Shown piece by piece: positions 7,117-14,269 of a stretch of 14,269 bases of DNA. The translations under genes and the position numbers were made by a program. This DNA is from Stramenopiles sp. TOSAG23-3. Taxonomy: Eukaryota; Sar. Position 1 is the stretch's first letter. Every line of letters begins with the position of its first letter. The notes below the pieces were generated by a model. The model saw nothing but the letters and a program-made list of their open reading frames with translations, was not told where the DNA came from and did no database searches. Location of the stretch: the NCBI GenBank assembly GCA_900128585.1, contig LT642577.1, positions 1 through 14,269 of the forward strand, in the 5' to 3' direction.

Positions 7117-7893
7117 ATGTCGTCGCGTAGTGGGTCACATGGGTCAAATACCAACAACAACAATAACAATAACCAAAAAGACGGTTGCGGGAAGAATACC
7201 AACAATAGTACCTGTGATCATGGTGATGGTGCTTTATTTATAGCAATTCTTGTGCCAGTGCTTGTTGTTGGAATTGGACTACTCTTTTTCTTTCTGCATC
7301 GTCGTGAAAGATTGCGTCGTCGACTGCCACTATTTGGAAGCCCTCCACAAGATCGCTTAGGTCCTGCGCTCGCTGGGGTTGTTTCAGGACCTGAACCACA
7401 ACAACAGAGTAAGCATCTCATCCAGATGCAGCAGCAGATGATGTTAAATTCTGCAAGTCCCGCAATAGCGATACAAGCAGCATCACAGGCAAGCCAAGAC
7501 GCGCAACAAACGGTTCAGGCAAACCACCAAGTGATAAACCAACTCCTGGCTAACCCCCTAGTACTTCAACAAATGCAAGCTATGGGCCTTCAGGCTAACC
7601 CCCAAGCACTTCAACAAATGCAAGCGATGGGCCTTCAGGCAAACCACCAAGCGGTAAACCAACTCCTGAATAACCCCCAACTACTTCAACAAATGCAAGC
7701 GATGGCGTCATCGGCTGGCCAACAGCAATATCCACAAATGCCAGGGATGCCCCCACCAGTGCCAGGTGCCCCTCAAGGTTTCCCTCCAACTATGCCAGGG
7801 ATGACTGCACCAACAGCGCACGACAAACAAGTTCTCGAAGCTTCTCCAGATGCAGAAGAAAACTCCCCGGACGGGATGGACAAAAAATTCTAG
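7117..7893 (+). CDS. Single-pass membrane protein with Asn-rich ectodomain and Gln/Met-rich repeat tail, unknown function
   Basis: This 258-residue protein starts at the first methionine after an in-frame TAG at 7099. Residues 1-38 are Ser/Gly then Asn-rich (seven Asn in a row), with two cysteines (24 and 33) and two overlapping N-glycosylation sequons (NNS, NST at ~29-32). Residues 39-60 form one strong membrane helix, followed at once by HRRERLRRR. By the positive-inside rule the N-terminus is outside and the tail cytoplasmic, without a cleaved signal peptide. The tail is Gln/Ala/Met-rich, contains three repeat units (134-198) with the core NPxxLQQMQAM, then a Pro/Met/Gly-rich stretch (PGMPPPVPGAPQGFPP) and an acidic end. 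The NPxxLxxM pattern faintly recalls STI1-type repeats of ubiquilin and HOP, but similarity is too weak to assign. Low complexity makes spurious matches easy. It is a real gene judging by base composition against its flanks. Function is unknown. Confidence 0.75.
   Translation: MSSRSGSHGSNTNNNNNNNQKDGCGKNTNNSTCDHGDGALFIAILVPVLVVGIGLLFFFLHRRERLRRRLPLFGSPPQDRLGPALAGVVSGPEPQQQSKHLIQMQQQMMLNSASPAIAIQAASQASQDAQQTVQANHQVINQLLANPLVLQQMQAMGLQANPQALQQMQAMGLQANHQAVNQLLNNPQLLQQMQAMASSAGQQQYPQMPGMPPPVPGAPQGFPPTMPGMTAPTAHDKQVLEASPDAEENSPDGMDKKF
7516..7710 (+). repeat. In-frame tandem repeat inside the membrane-protein gene (75 + 45 + 75 bases)
   Basis: Three units sit head to tail: 7516-7590 (25 residues), 7591-7635 (15 residues) and 7636-7710 (25 residues). 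Each begins Gln-Ala-Asn and ends in LQQMQAM. The middle unit equals the others with ten internal residues removed between two similar AAC-CC stretches, so it probably arose by slippage or unequal recombination. The units remain nearly identical at DNA level (CTTCAACAAATGCAAGC is shared), so the duplication looks recent or homogenised. Confidence 0.85.
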
Positions 7894-8341
7894 GCGAGCG
7901 TGCTGATAAGATGTAATTTATAGAAAAACTTTAAAAGTTTTAAAAGAATTATAGTATCTATATACGTATTTAGATTTAAAAAAAAAACTGAAGACTTAAT
8001 TCAGTTTATCTAAAATTTACATGCTTCGTAATTCTTAAAAAGTAAAAACACAATATACCCTTACGAATAAATTAGTTCCCTTGTTCTGGACCATATCTTG
8101 ACCCCCTAAAAAAAATTGTCGTCCCCATTTACAAATTGTCCCCAAAGTAAAACATACACTTTAAGTTTATGCAGTCATGTTTTATATTTTAATATACCAA
8201 GTAGCACAGCAGTAAAATCGTTTGCACAAAAAAATTATGATACGTAACTGGTATAATAATAACATCAAATAACAATTCTGTTATCGATGATGTACCCTTG
8301 GTAATACGAACTGAGAAGAAAAAAAAAGGTGTTCTTCTTCT

Positions 8342-8364
8342 TTCTTCTTCAACTTGAAGAAGAA
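8342..8364. repeat. Inverted repeat TTCTTCTTCAA-C-TTGAAGAAGAA
   Basis: The 11-base arms at 8342-8352 and 8354-8364 are perfect reverse complements around one base. The structure could form a short hairpin or cruciform. It is built from GAA/TTC microsatellite units, so it may be a by-product of simple-sequence expansion on both strands rather than a dedicated site. Confidence 0.7.
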
Positions 8365-8433
8365 GATATTAATATTACATTAAAGAAAATACAGGTAATT
8401 AGGTTGACTACCTGACGGGTACGGTACAGGTAC

Positions 8434-8499
8434 GAAGAAGAAAAAACATCATCATGAAGAAGAAAAAGACTTTTTTTTTTTTTAAATAATAATAATAAT
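8434..8499 (+). repeat. Compound microsatellite GAA-CAT-GAA, poly-T and AAT units
   Basis: (GAA)3 at 8434-8442, (CAT)3 at 8447-8455 and (GAA)3 at 8456-8464 are followed by a 13-T run (8471-8483) and (AAT)5 at 8485-8499. It repeats the GAA-then-CAT order seen at 6367-6393. It lies about 230-290 bases upstream of the kinesin start. Confidence 0.65.
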
Positions 8500-8630
8500 A
8501 AAAATTATTATAATAATGAGATGTAAAAAAGTAAAAAAGATAATGTGAAAAAATACTTATATCAGTTTAGTTCGATTATACTACTTTTTTTACAGGAAAT
8601 CGACAACAGTTTATCATTCTGGTATTGCAG

Positions 8631-8706
8631 GTACGTAAAATGCATCTTACCGCGAAAATCTTCCTTTCTGGGAAAGGTCAAAATATTTTTATAATTATTA
8701 CTGCAG
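8631..8706 (+). other. Spliceosomal intron in the kinesin 5' UTR (76 bases)
   Basis: The donor is GCAG/GTACGTAAAA at 8630/8631 and the acceptor is AATTATTACTGCAG/G ending at 8706, with a T-rich stretch before it. Both ends match the GT-AG consensus well and the size is typical of short protist introns. The kinesin ATG lies 20 bases downstream of the acceptor. Retaining the intron would keep an ATG at 8640 whose frame runs to TGA at 8748-8750, past the kinesin start in a different frame. Splicing removes that ATG. Confidence 0.6.
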
Positions 8707-8725
8707 GCTCGCGAAACGTAACGAC

Positions 8726-11700
8726 ATGTCTTCTGAGCAGTCTGCAGTGAGGGTTTTTGCACGGTTCCGTCCACCTCGGGCGAACCACGAGGACGTAGGA
8801 CCTGAATTGTTGATTTCAGAGAGTGATGCTAGTGTCCGACTAGGAAAGAAAGCGTCGCTTCGAACCGGTGGCGCTGGTGGAGGAACATTTCGCTTCGACG
8901 GTGTGTTTCCTCGAGATATCAATCAGGAAAAACTTTTTGGTGACGTCGGAAAGAATTTAATCCAAGACACCCTAGAAGGTTACAACTCCTCGATTATTGC
9001 ATATGGACAAACTGGCTCCGGAAAAACGCACACTATGTTTGGACCCGGGTGGGATGAAAATGGTGAGTCAAGGATGAAAGAGGCTTCTTCAGACACAAAT
9101 ACTTTAGAGTCGCATAGTGGTTTAGTTCCCCGAATAGCTGTTAATTTGTTCCAAGGCATTGCACTGAAAATTGCAAAGAATAGCAAGGTTGACGTAGACG
9201 TGCAAATTTCAGTCATCGAGATTTACAACGAACAGATAAGGGATTTGCTGTTCGAGCCAGAATTTCCTGACACAGAAGCCACAGAGGAGATGAAAACAGA
9301 TGATAAACGGAAAAATCAAAAGCTGAAAATAAGGGAGTCGAAACGAAGAGGGGTGTATTTGGACGGTGTAACGAAGCGGCGAATTGGCTCTGCTTCTGAA
9401 GTCTTGCAAGCGATTCGGTACGGTGGGGCCTCCAGGGCTGTGGCGAGCACCGCGATGAACGACCGGAGCTCCCGTTCCCATGTTGTGGTCAGCATTCATG
9501 TTTTGCAACGAGTTGACGAAAGCGACGGGCTTTGCAGCACAACAAGGTCCCAGCTTAACCTGGTGGATTTAGCTGGGAGCGAGCGCGTAGGAAAGACTCA
9601 TGCTAGTGGGCAGACACTCAAAGAAGCCCAGAGCATCAACCAAAGCCTTAGCGCCCTGGGAAACTGCATGAGAGCTTTGACCCAGCCGATTTCAAAACGA
9701 AAAAACCGGGATGGGTCTTTAAAACAGAATCACATCCCTTACCGTGACTCAAAACTGACCCATTTGCTTAAATCAAGTCTTGGGGGAAACGCCAAAACGA
9801 CCCTGATAATTGCTGTGGCTTCCGACATGGAGAATTTAGAGGAGACTATTTCTACTTTTAGGTTTGGGGTACGCGCAAAGAGAATCCAAAACAAGGCCAG
9901 AGCAAACAAGTCAATGACCCTTCAAGAACTTCATCTAAAGCTGCAAATTCTCACCCAAGAGGTATCATCGTTAAAGAAAGAAAACAAAGCTCTAAAGAAG
10001 GAGATGGGGGAACGCCCTCAAGAAGGAAGCGATGCTAGCGATGTGCTAGCTATTCTACGCAACGAGGTACGAGAAAAAGATAGTGCATTTTCCGCTCAGA
10101 AAATTGCTGCCGAGAGTACGGGGCACAAATTGAAGGAAGCCAACGAAAAGTTAGCCGTCCTAGAGGCGTCTTGGAAGGACATGCAAACGTACAGCGCACA
10201 GCTGTTAGAGCAACTAAACGATGCGGACGAGCAGCAAGTAAAACTTGAGGAAGCGCTTGCACATTCATCCAGCAAGAACGACGAGGGTGCTGCTTCGGAG
10301 GAGGCAAGGAGGGCTGAAGAAGAGGAACTCAAAGCGATAGCTGCGACAGTAGCCCGGGACACCGAAGAACTGGAAGCATGGCGGACGGAGCTGTTTGCGT
10401 GGAAAGCACAAACAAAAAAAGAGTTTGACGACATTGAAGAAACTATAGCAGAGAAAGATAAGGAGCATGCGCTGGCGATGGAAAAACTGGAACTGTGGAA
10501 AGTAAAACTAACGTCGGAGACTGAAGACTTGGAGACAAAAAAAGCGCTGATGTCGACAGAATGGGAAGAAATAACTTCACTAAAGGACGAGATAAACGAA
10601 GAACGCGAGAGTACTGCTAAAATGAAGGAGGAGCTAGACCTGGACAGAAACAATTTAGACCAATATCGTGTGTCGTTGACGAAAGACTACGAGGAATTCG
10701 AAGCCCACAAGGCACAGCTTATGGAGACTTTCCAAACGCGGGAGAAAGAAATAAATGAAATCGAATTACAGGTCAAGATGAAACAAACGGAGCTAACCGA
10801 GGAATTAAAAATTAAGGCGGCAAACAAAGATTGGCACGCTGAAATGATGGAATGGCGGGAGCGGATTGTTCACGAGTACGAAGAAAACACAAAATCTGTG
10901 GAAGAGTCCAGGCAAAAGCTTGCATCCGCAGAGAAGCAGTTCAATCTGGAAAAAGAGGATCTTGAAATGCGTGAAAAGGATCTTGGTGTTGCGTCGAAAT
11001 CCCTCGCCACGGAACAGAATGAAGCAAGATCCGCAGAAATTAAACTGAAAGAATTGGAAGAGACTTTAAAGCAGAAAGAATCGTCGTTGTTACGCAGAGA
11101 AGATGAACAAAAAAAAGAGGCTGTGGCGTTTGAGAAAATTATTCGCGAGCAAAACACAACCCTGAAAGAGCGCGAGGAGACTTGTAGTGAGAAAGAATCG
11201 AACTTTAAAAAGACTTTTGATGAATTTCAGAAAAATCGAATGGAATTTATAAAGGAAAGAGAAAACTTAAATGAAGAAAAAACCAAGTTTATGGAAGAGA
11301 AAAGGGCTAGCCGTGTCGGTAAAGGCGAGGATCTCGGTGTCATCATCGACGATGAAAATCGTAGAGCTAAGTCTATGCCAAATGTTGAAGGATTTAACGA
11401 TTTAACGCAAAGCCAACCATCAAAACCGAGCGCGGCTTTACCTACAACAAACAGCCTTGGTGAAGTAGAAAGCAAGTCTCCAAAGCAAATGACCCGCATG
11501 CAGCGCTTGCGAAGATTAAGCTTTCTTCGTAAACAGCAGCAGGTGAAGACTTCGGACGTCAAAGCCGTTGATAATAATTCCGAAGCGAAAATGCTAGCAC
11601 AGAGTCCTCCTAAAAAGGGTAAAGCTCCTACAAGTCAAAGTGGTTCGGCCGAAAGTCCCAGTTCCAGTAAAAATAAGGGTGAACAAATAAGTCCCCCGTC

Positions 11701-12553
11701 TAAATTGTCTAATATACAGCGCCTGAGGCGTCTAAGCCAGCTCCGGGCAATGAAACAAAACAACGGTGCATCTAAGCCTTCTCCGGAAGGTGGGACTCAA
11801 ACACATGGTAAAAACCTGCGTCAGAAAGAAGTTGGTGAAACCGTTTCAACGGACGATAGCGCAGACGTTAAGGAGGCGGAAAAGGTCATTCAGGCCTCGA
11901 GTGCGGCGTTAAAAGTTAGGGAGGAGAAAACAAACGCTTCAAATGAAGAAGATGGAAAAAGTAATTTGCTATCGCAGCGGAAAGCCGAGCACGAACGTGA
12001 TCGATTACGATTGGAAATAGATAATTGCACACGGCTAATTGACCATTTAAAGAAGCAAGGGGATGAAGATAAGAATCGAATAAACGATCTAGAACAGCAA
12101 CTAATAAGCCTATACGCGTCTATCGAATTGCACCAAAAAGAAGAGAGGGAATATCACGAACGTATTGCAAGAGCCGCAAAGGTAGCCCAAAACAAGATGG
12201 AAGAAGATGACAGGGCATTTGCTCGAAGGTTGTCCCAGCAAATCAACTCTGGAGGCTTGGTGCAAGACCTTGCAATGTCCCCGGAGGAAGAGCGGCGACC
12301 ATCAGCAACAGCACAGACTTTCGAGAGGTTTGAAATTGATCAAAGTTATATCCCTACGCCTGAACGTCGCCGCCATTCTTCAAGAGTGGAGCAGTTGGAT
12401 GACGATAGTAACAGCGACAGTGACACGGATAGTGAATCGCAGAATTCGCGAACGCCTATTGCGGTCACCCCACCACCTCGCAGAACAAGCTTTTTCTCAG
12501 GCTTGTTTGGGCGACGGGGAGGATCGAACAATAACGGTGAAAATTCACAATAA
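8726..12553 (+). CDS. Kinesin heavy chain with N-terminal motor and long coiled-coil tail
   Basis: This 1275-residue ATP-driven microtubule motor is predicted to be plus-end directed because the motor is N-terminal. The motor spans residues ~7-390: P-loop GQTGSGKT (94-101), switch I NDRSSRSH (245-252), switch II DLAGSE (281-286), and HIPYRDSKLTHLLKSSLGG (336-354) of the microtubule-binding face. Extra residues occur after the P-loop (~108-130), at ~177-200 and at ~322-335. RFGVRAKRIQNKARANKS (379-396) resembles the neck of kinesin-1, but class is uncertain: I see no IAK tail motif. Residues ~400-880 are coiled coil, unusually rich in Trp for such a region. About 890-1080 is Ser/Pro-rich and probably disordered, ~1080-1165 is a second coiled coil, and the end has acidic DSNSDSDTDSES then RRTSFFSGLFGRRGG. 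Six RRxS sites in the tail suggest regulation by basophilic kinases. The start is the first Met after an in-frame stop at 8636. The stop lies inside AATAAA (12549-12554). Confidence 0.96.
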   Translation: MSSEQSAVRVFARFRPPRANHEDVGPELLISESDASVRLGKKASLRTGGAGGGTFRFDGVFPRDINQEKLFGDVGKNLIQDTLEGYNSSIIAYGQTGSGKTHTMFGPGWDENGESRMKEASSDTNTLESHSGLVPRIAVNLFQGIALKIAKNSKVDVDVQISVIEIYNEQIRDLLFEPEFPDTEATEEMKTDDKRKNQKLKIRESKRRGVYLDGVTKRRIGSASEVLQAIRYGGASRAVASTAMNDRSSRSHVVVSIHVLQRVDESDGLCSTTRSQLNLVDLAGSERVGKTHASGQTLKEAQSINQSLSALGNCMRALTQPISKRKNRDGSLKQNHIPYRDSKLTHLLKSSLGGNAKTTLIIAVASDMENLEETISTFRFGVRAKRIQNKARANKSMTLQELHLKLQILTQEVSSLKKENKALKKEMGERPQEGSDASDVLAILRNEVREKDSAFSAQKIAAESTGHKLKEANEKLAVLEASWKDMQTYSAQLLEQLNDADEQQVKLEEALAHSSSKNDEGAASEEARRAEEEELKAIAATVARDTEELEAWRTELFAWKAQTKKEFDDIEETIAEKDKEHALAMEKLELWKVKLTSETEDLETKKALMSTEWEEITSLKDEINEERESTAKMKEELDLDRNNLDQYRVSLTKDYEEFEAHKAQLMETFQTREKEINEIELQVKMKQTELTEELKIKAANKDWHAEMMEWRERIVHEYEENTKSVEESRQKLASAEKQFNLEKEDLEMREKDLGVASKSLATEQNEARSAEIKLKELEETLKQKESSLLRREDEQKKEAVAFEKIIREQNTTLKEREETCSEKESNFKKTFDEFQKNRMEFIKERENLNEEKTKFMEEKRASRVGKGEDLGVIIDDENRRAKSMPNVEGFNDLTQSQPSKPSAALPTTNSLGEVESKSPKQMTRMQRLRRLSFLRKQQQVKTSDVKAVDNNSEAKMLAQSPPKKGKAPTSQSGSAESPSSSKNKGEQISPPSKLSNIQRLRRLSQLRAMKQNNGASKPSPEGGTQTHGKNLRQKEVGETVSTDDSADVKEAEKVIQASSAALKVREEKTNASNEEDGKSNLLSQRKAEHERDRLRLEIDNCTRLIDHLKKQGDEDKNRINDLEQQLISLYASIELHQKEEREYHERIARAAKVAQNKMEEDDRAFARRLSQQINSGGLVQDLAMSPEEERRPSATAQTFERFEIDQSYIPTPERRRHSSRVEQLDDDSNSDSDTDSESQNSRTPIAVTPPPRRTSFFSGLFGRRGGSNNNGENSQ

Positions 12554-12680
12554 AAAATCTGTTTCGCTATGAATTATATCGTAAATCGTTTTACACGTGT
12601 TCAAGTGGTAGGCGACTATTTACTAAACATTCGTTTTATACATGTTCCAATACACACAACATTTTTCTCTCTCCCGTTTT
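12554..12680. other. Short convergent spacer between kinesin and MATE genes
   Basis: Only 127 bases separate the two stop codons, so the 3' untranslated regions probably overlap on opposite strands. The kinesin stop TAA is embedded in AATAAA at 12549-12554. This is too close to be the usual poly(A) signal position but is noted. A self-complementary ACACGTGT lies around 12593-12600. No gene is seen. Confidence 0.45.
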
Positions 12681-14165
12681 TCAACCAATAGGCGGTGCAG
12701 AATTTACTCGCCTCTCACTCCTCCACGAACTGGGAAACGAGTAAAACCACAGCCAGAATGCGCCAACAGCGCGAACGCTGTTAAGGCAAGTCTTTCCTAT
12801 CCACAAATAAAACAACGAATGATACGCACTCACGGTTGTAACGACAAAAATTGCGGGAGAAAATACCAAAACGCATGCCACGAACATTAAATTGCGAACA
12901 AAAGAAAATGCCTGAGCTGCATAAATGAGACCGTCCAGTACAAACACACATGCATTGATAATTTGCATGAAACTCAGTATGGGCCAAACTAGTATTAGTA
13001 GATCCTTTGTGTGGCCATCATGGACGTGAAAAAGCGTAAATATATCGTCTTCAAACGCAAACAACACAAGTCCCGCAACCAACCCAGTAGAAATTCCATA
13101 CAGCAACAATAAGTTCCGCAGGACGATTACTTGCTTAAATTTGCCCGGGTCACTCCCAGCCAAAAGTTTCGCACCAAGCATAGTCCCAACGTCAGCGAAG
13201 CCGTCGCAAAAGTAAGAAGTGACCATCCATAGTGTTAAAACAATCTGGTGGGCCGCAAGGGCATCGGTGCCAAGGTTCCCGGCAACAACGCTCATAGCAT
13301 AAACAGACCCCGTCAACAGAACAGACCGGATAGTCGTGTCGCGAGATGCTGTAAAGTATTCTACAAATGTCTCTGTGCAATTCCCCCCAGTCTCGGTCTC
13401 GTCTCCGTCATCCAACAAAACTGTAGAAAGCAATTCGCTATTTTCCTTTTCTGTCGACTGCCTACGATGACAGCACTGGCATATTTCAATTGCCCCCTGG
13501 GCGCGCTCTGGTGGAAGCAGCACTACTAAAACCATAGCTAAAACGCTCCCAAATATCGACGTAACCAGCCTCCCGATGGTTGCTTCTAGCAGCCCACCGC
13601 GTAATACTTCCAACGCATAGAACTGGGAAAATACTTCAACGATAGAAACTACCACTGCAAGAGACGCAAGACTCTTCAAACGCATATAACCGCTTAAGCA
13701 GCCAGAGCAGACACGCTGCACCATCATGAACGGTATTGTAATCAGCCTTATATTGTAAGGGGTTGCAGCAATGTTTTGCACACTCTCCGAAAGCCCCATA
13801 ATGTAGAACACGTGCTCCCGTAGATAAAATAACGCAAACGCGCAGGCCGTTCCTACAAAAATTGCCGTCAGCACTGCGATTAGGAATTGTCGCCCCACAT
13901 TCCTCCAATCATTACCCCCTACAGCTTTTGATACTTGGGCCATGGTTACCGTTACGAGAAAGTTAAATATGTTCAGCACAAAAGTGCATGTTGCGGAAAT
14001 GGCCGCGTACGCCGCAAGATTTTCTCGCGGCAACGCCCTGGCGATAAGCGCAAGCTCAAAAAACAGAGCGACGGGGAAAGAGCTTTCATTAATGATAGAG
14101 AATAGAGAAAGGCGCAACAACTTCAAACTTGTTGCAAGGTCATAGTTTAGGCCTTGGGCGGGCAT
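12681..14165 (-). CDS. MATE family multidrug/toxin-extrusion transporter
   Basis: This 494-residue polytopic membrane protein is expected to export organic cations, metabolites or drugs in exchange for H+ or Na+. It has the two-lobe MATE layout. Lobe 1 (about 15-220) contains LAAYAAISATCTFVLNIFNF (50-69) and the loop QVSKAVGGNDWRNVGRQF (77-94). A hydrophilic linker with a CQCC cluster and many acidic residues (about 219-265) follows. Lobe 2 (about 275-475) contains LGTDALAAHQIVLTLWMVTS (298-317) directly before YFCDGFADVGTMLGAKLLAG (318-337), and FVLDGLIYAAQAF (408-420). The LAAHQI...DGFA arrangement suits the DinF-like branch, also found in plants and algae. Total length and roughly 12 hydrophobic segments agree with the family. 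Substrate and membrane are unknown. Met at 14165 is the first after an in-frame TAG upstream, and the stop is TGA. The gene has no intron and is convergent with the kinesin. Confidence 0.92.
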   Translation of the reverse strand: MPAQGLNYDLATSLKLLRLSLFSIINESSFPVALFFELALIARALPRENLAAYAAISATCTFVLNIFNFLVTVTMAQVSKAVGGNDWRNVGRQFLIAVLTAIFVGTACAFALFYLREHVFYIMGLSESVQNIAATPYNIRLITIPFMMVQRVCSGCLSGYMRLKSLASLAVVVSIVEVFSQFYALEVLRGGLLEATIGRLVTSIFGSVLAMVLVVLLPPERAQGAIEICQCCHRRQSTEKENSELLSTVLLDDGDETETGGNCTETFVEYFTASRDTTIRSVLLTGSVYAMSVVAGNLGTDALAAHQIVLTLWMVTSYFCDGFADVGTMLGAKLLAGSDPGKFKQVIVLRNLLLLYGISTGLVAGLVLFAFEDDIFTLFHVHDGHTKDLLILVWPILSFMQIINACVFVLDGLIYAAQAFSFVRNLMFVACVLVFSPAIFVVTTVSAYHSLFYLWIGKTCLNSVRAVGAFWLWFYSFPSSWRSERRVNSAPPIG

Positions 14166-14269
14166 CTTGGGCTTAATGAATGGTTGCCTATTTGAATATC
14201 TTTGTTTTTTCTACTCGTATTTTTCATTCTACTATTTAAATTTGTCAATGTAATAAAAAGTGAACATTT
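14166..14269 (-). promoter_or_regulatory. Presumed upstream region of the MATE gene
   Basis: These 104 bases up to the window edge lie upstream of the minus-strand transporter start and are AT-rich. An in-frame TAG precedes the start, which fixes the first methionine. No definite promoter motif can be named. Confidence 0.3.

Larger units (their letters stand above)
7894..8725. other. AT-rich spacer: 3' end of the membrane-protein gene and upstream region of the kinesin
   Basis: No coding frame or tRNA is supported here. AATAAA at 8066-8071 is a possible poly(A) signal for the upstream gene. The right part contains a GAA/TTC inverted repeat, GAA/CAT and AAT microsatellites, a 13-T run at 8471-8483, and the 5' UTR intron at 8631-8706. 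A second acceptor-like site, TTTTTTTACAG ending at 8595, with donor-like ACAG/GTAATT at 8395 or ACAG/GTACGA at 8430, could mark another leader intron, but simple sequence here makes such matches cheap. Confidence 0.45.

Noticed and set aside
7061-7243. Small frame overlapping the start of the membrane-protein gene
   Set aside because: It overlaps 7117-7893 in another frame, and its Thr/Ile run comes from the AAC repeat encoding Asn in the real frame.
8395-8595. A second leader intron of the kinesin, from GTAATT (8395) or GTACGA (8430) to TTTTTTTACAG (8595)
   Set aside because: The acceptor looks good, but the donors are weak choices within low-complexity AT-rich DNA. It is mentioned in the spacer entry without being called a feature.
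4681-8725. tRNA or other structured RNA genes and CRISPR-like arrays in the spacers
   Set aside because: I found no cloverleaf, no internal A/B box pair, and no regularly spaced repeats. The repeats are microsatellites.
10050-11562. Several 85-185 codon minus-strand frames opposite the kinesin stalk
   Set aside because: They are Ser/Phe-rich mirror images of the coiled coil, lying within a certain gene.
1-14269. Giant-virus origin, since some large DNA viruses carry kinesin- or transporter-like genes
   Set aside because: Long AT-rich spacers, a 5' UTR intron, a full-length kinesin with regulatory tail and a METTL2/6/8-type enzyme fit a eukaryotic nuclear genome better. No viral hallmark gene is present.

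Overview
This window looks like nuclear DNA from a unicellular eukaryote with a compact genome and few introns. The evidence is long uninterrupted reading frames for typically eukaryotic proteins (a kinesin motor, an IQ-motif coiled-coil protein, a METTL2/6/8-type tRNA methyltransferase), AT-rich spacers full of GAA/CAT microsatellites, no bacterial operon spacing or ribosome-binding sites, and one convincing spliceosomal intron in a 5' untranslated region. TAA, TAG and TGA all end genes, so the standard code fits. The lineage cannot be fixed from the sequence. A stramenopile or other protist is a guess only.

Layout, left to right. (1) Positions 1-4680, plus strand: a very long coiled-coil protein with two C-terminal IQ motifs. 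It is open at the left edge and split into two overlapping frames around 1400-1445, so the start is probably outside the window and one frame change separates the halves. (2) 4681-5031: convergent spacer holding a 15-base inverted repeat. (3) 5032-6087, minus: a tRNA m3C methyltransferase-like protein. (4) 6088-7116: divergent AT-rich spacer with microsatellites. (5) 7117-7893, plus: an unrecognised single-pass membrane protein with an Asn-rich outer segment and a Gln/Met-rich repeat tail. (6) 7894-8725: spacer and the kinesin 5' untranslated region with a 76-base intron. (7) 8726-12553, plus: a 1275-residue N-terminal-motor kinesin. (8) 12681-14165, minus: a MATE-family multidrug/toxin-extrusion transporter, convergent with the kinesin.

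The genes do not form an obvious pathway. Two are cytoskeleton-type proteins (kinesin; IQ coiled-coil protein), but their proximity may be chance. The most interesting signals are a degenerate helix-break-helix repeat running through the giant coiled-coil protein across its frame change, the candidate +1 frameshift itself, six RRxS sites in the kinesin tail (two within a duplicated motif), a 5' UTR intron whose retention would create an uORF overlapping the kinesin start, and the repeat-bearing membrane protein.
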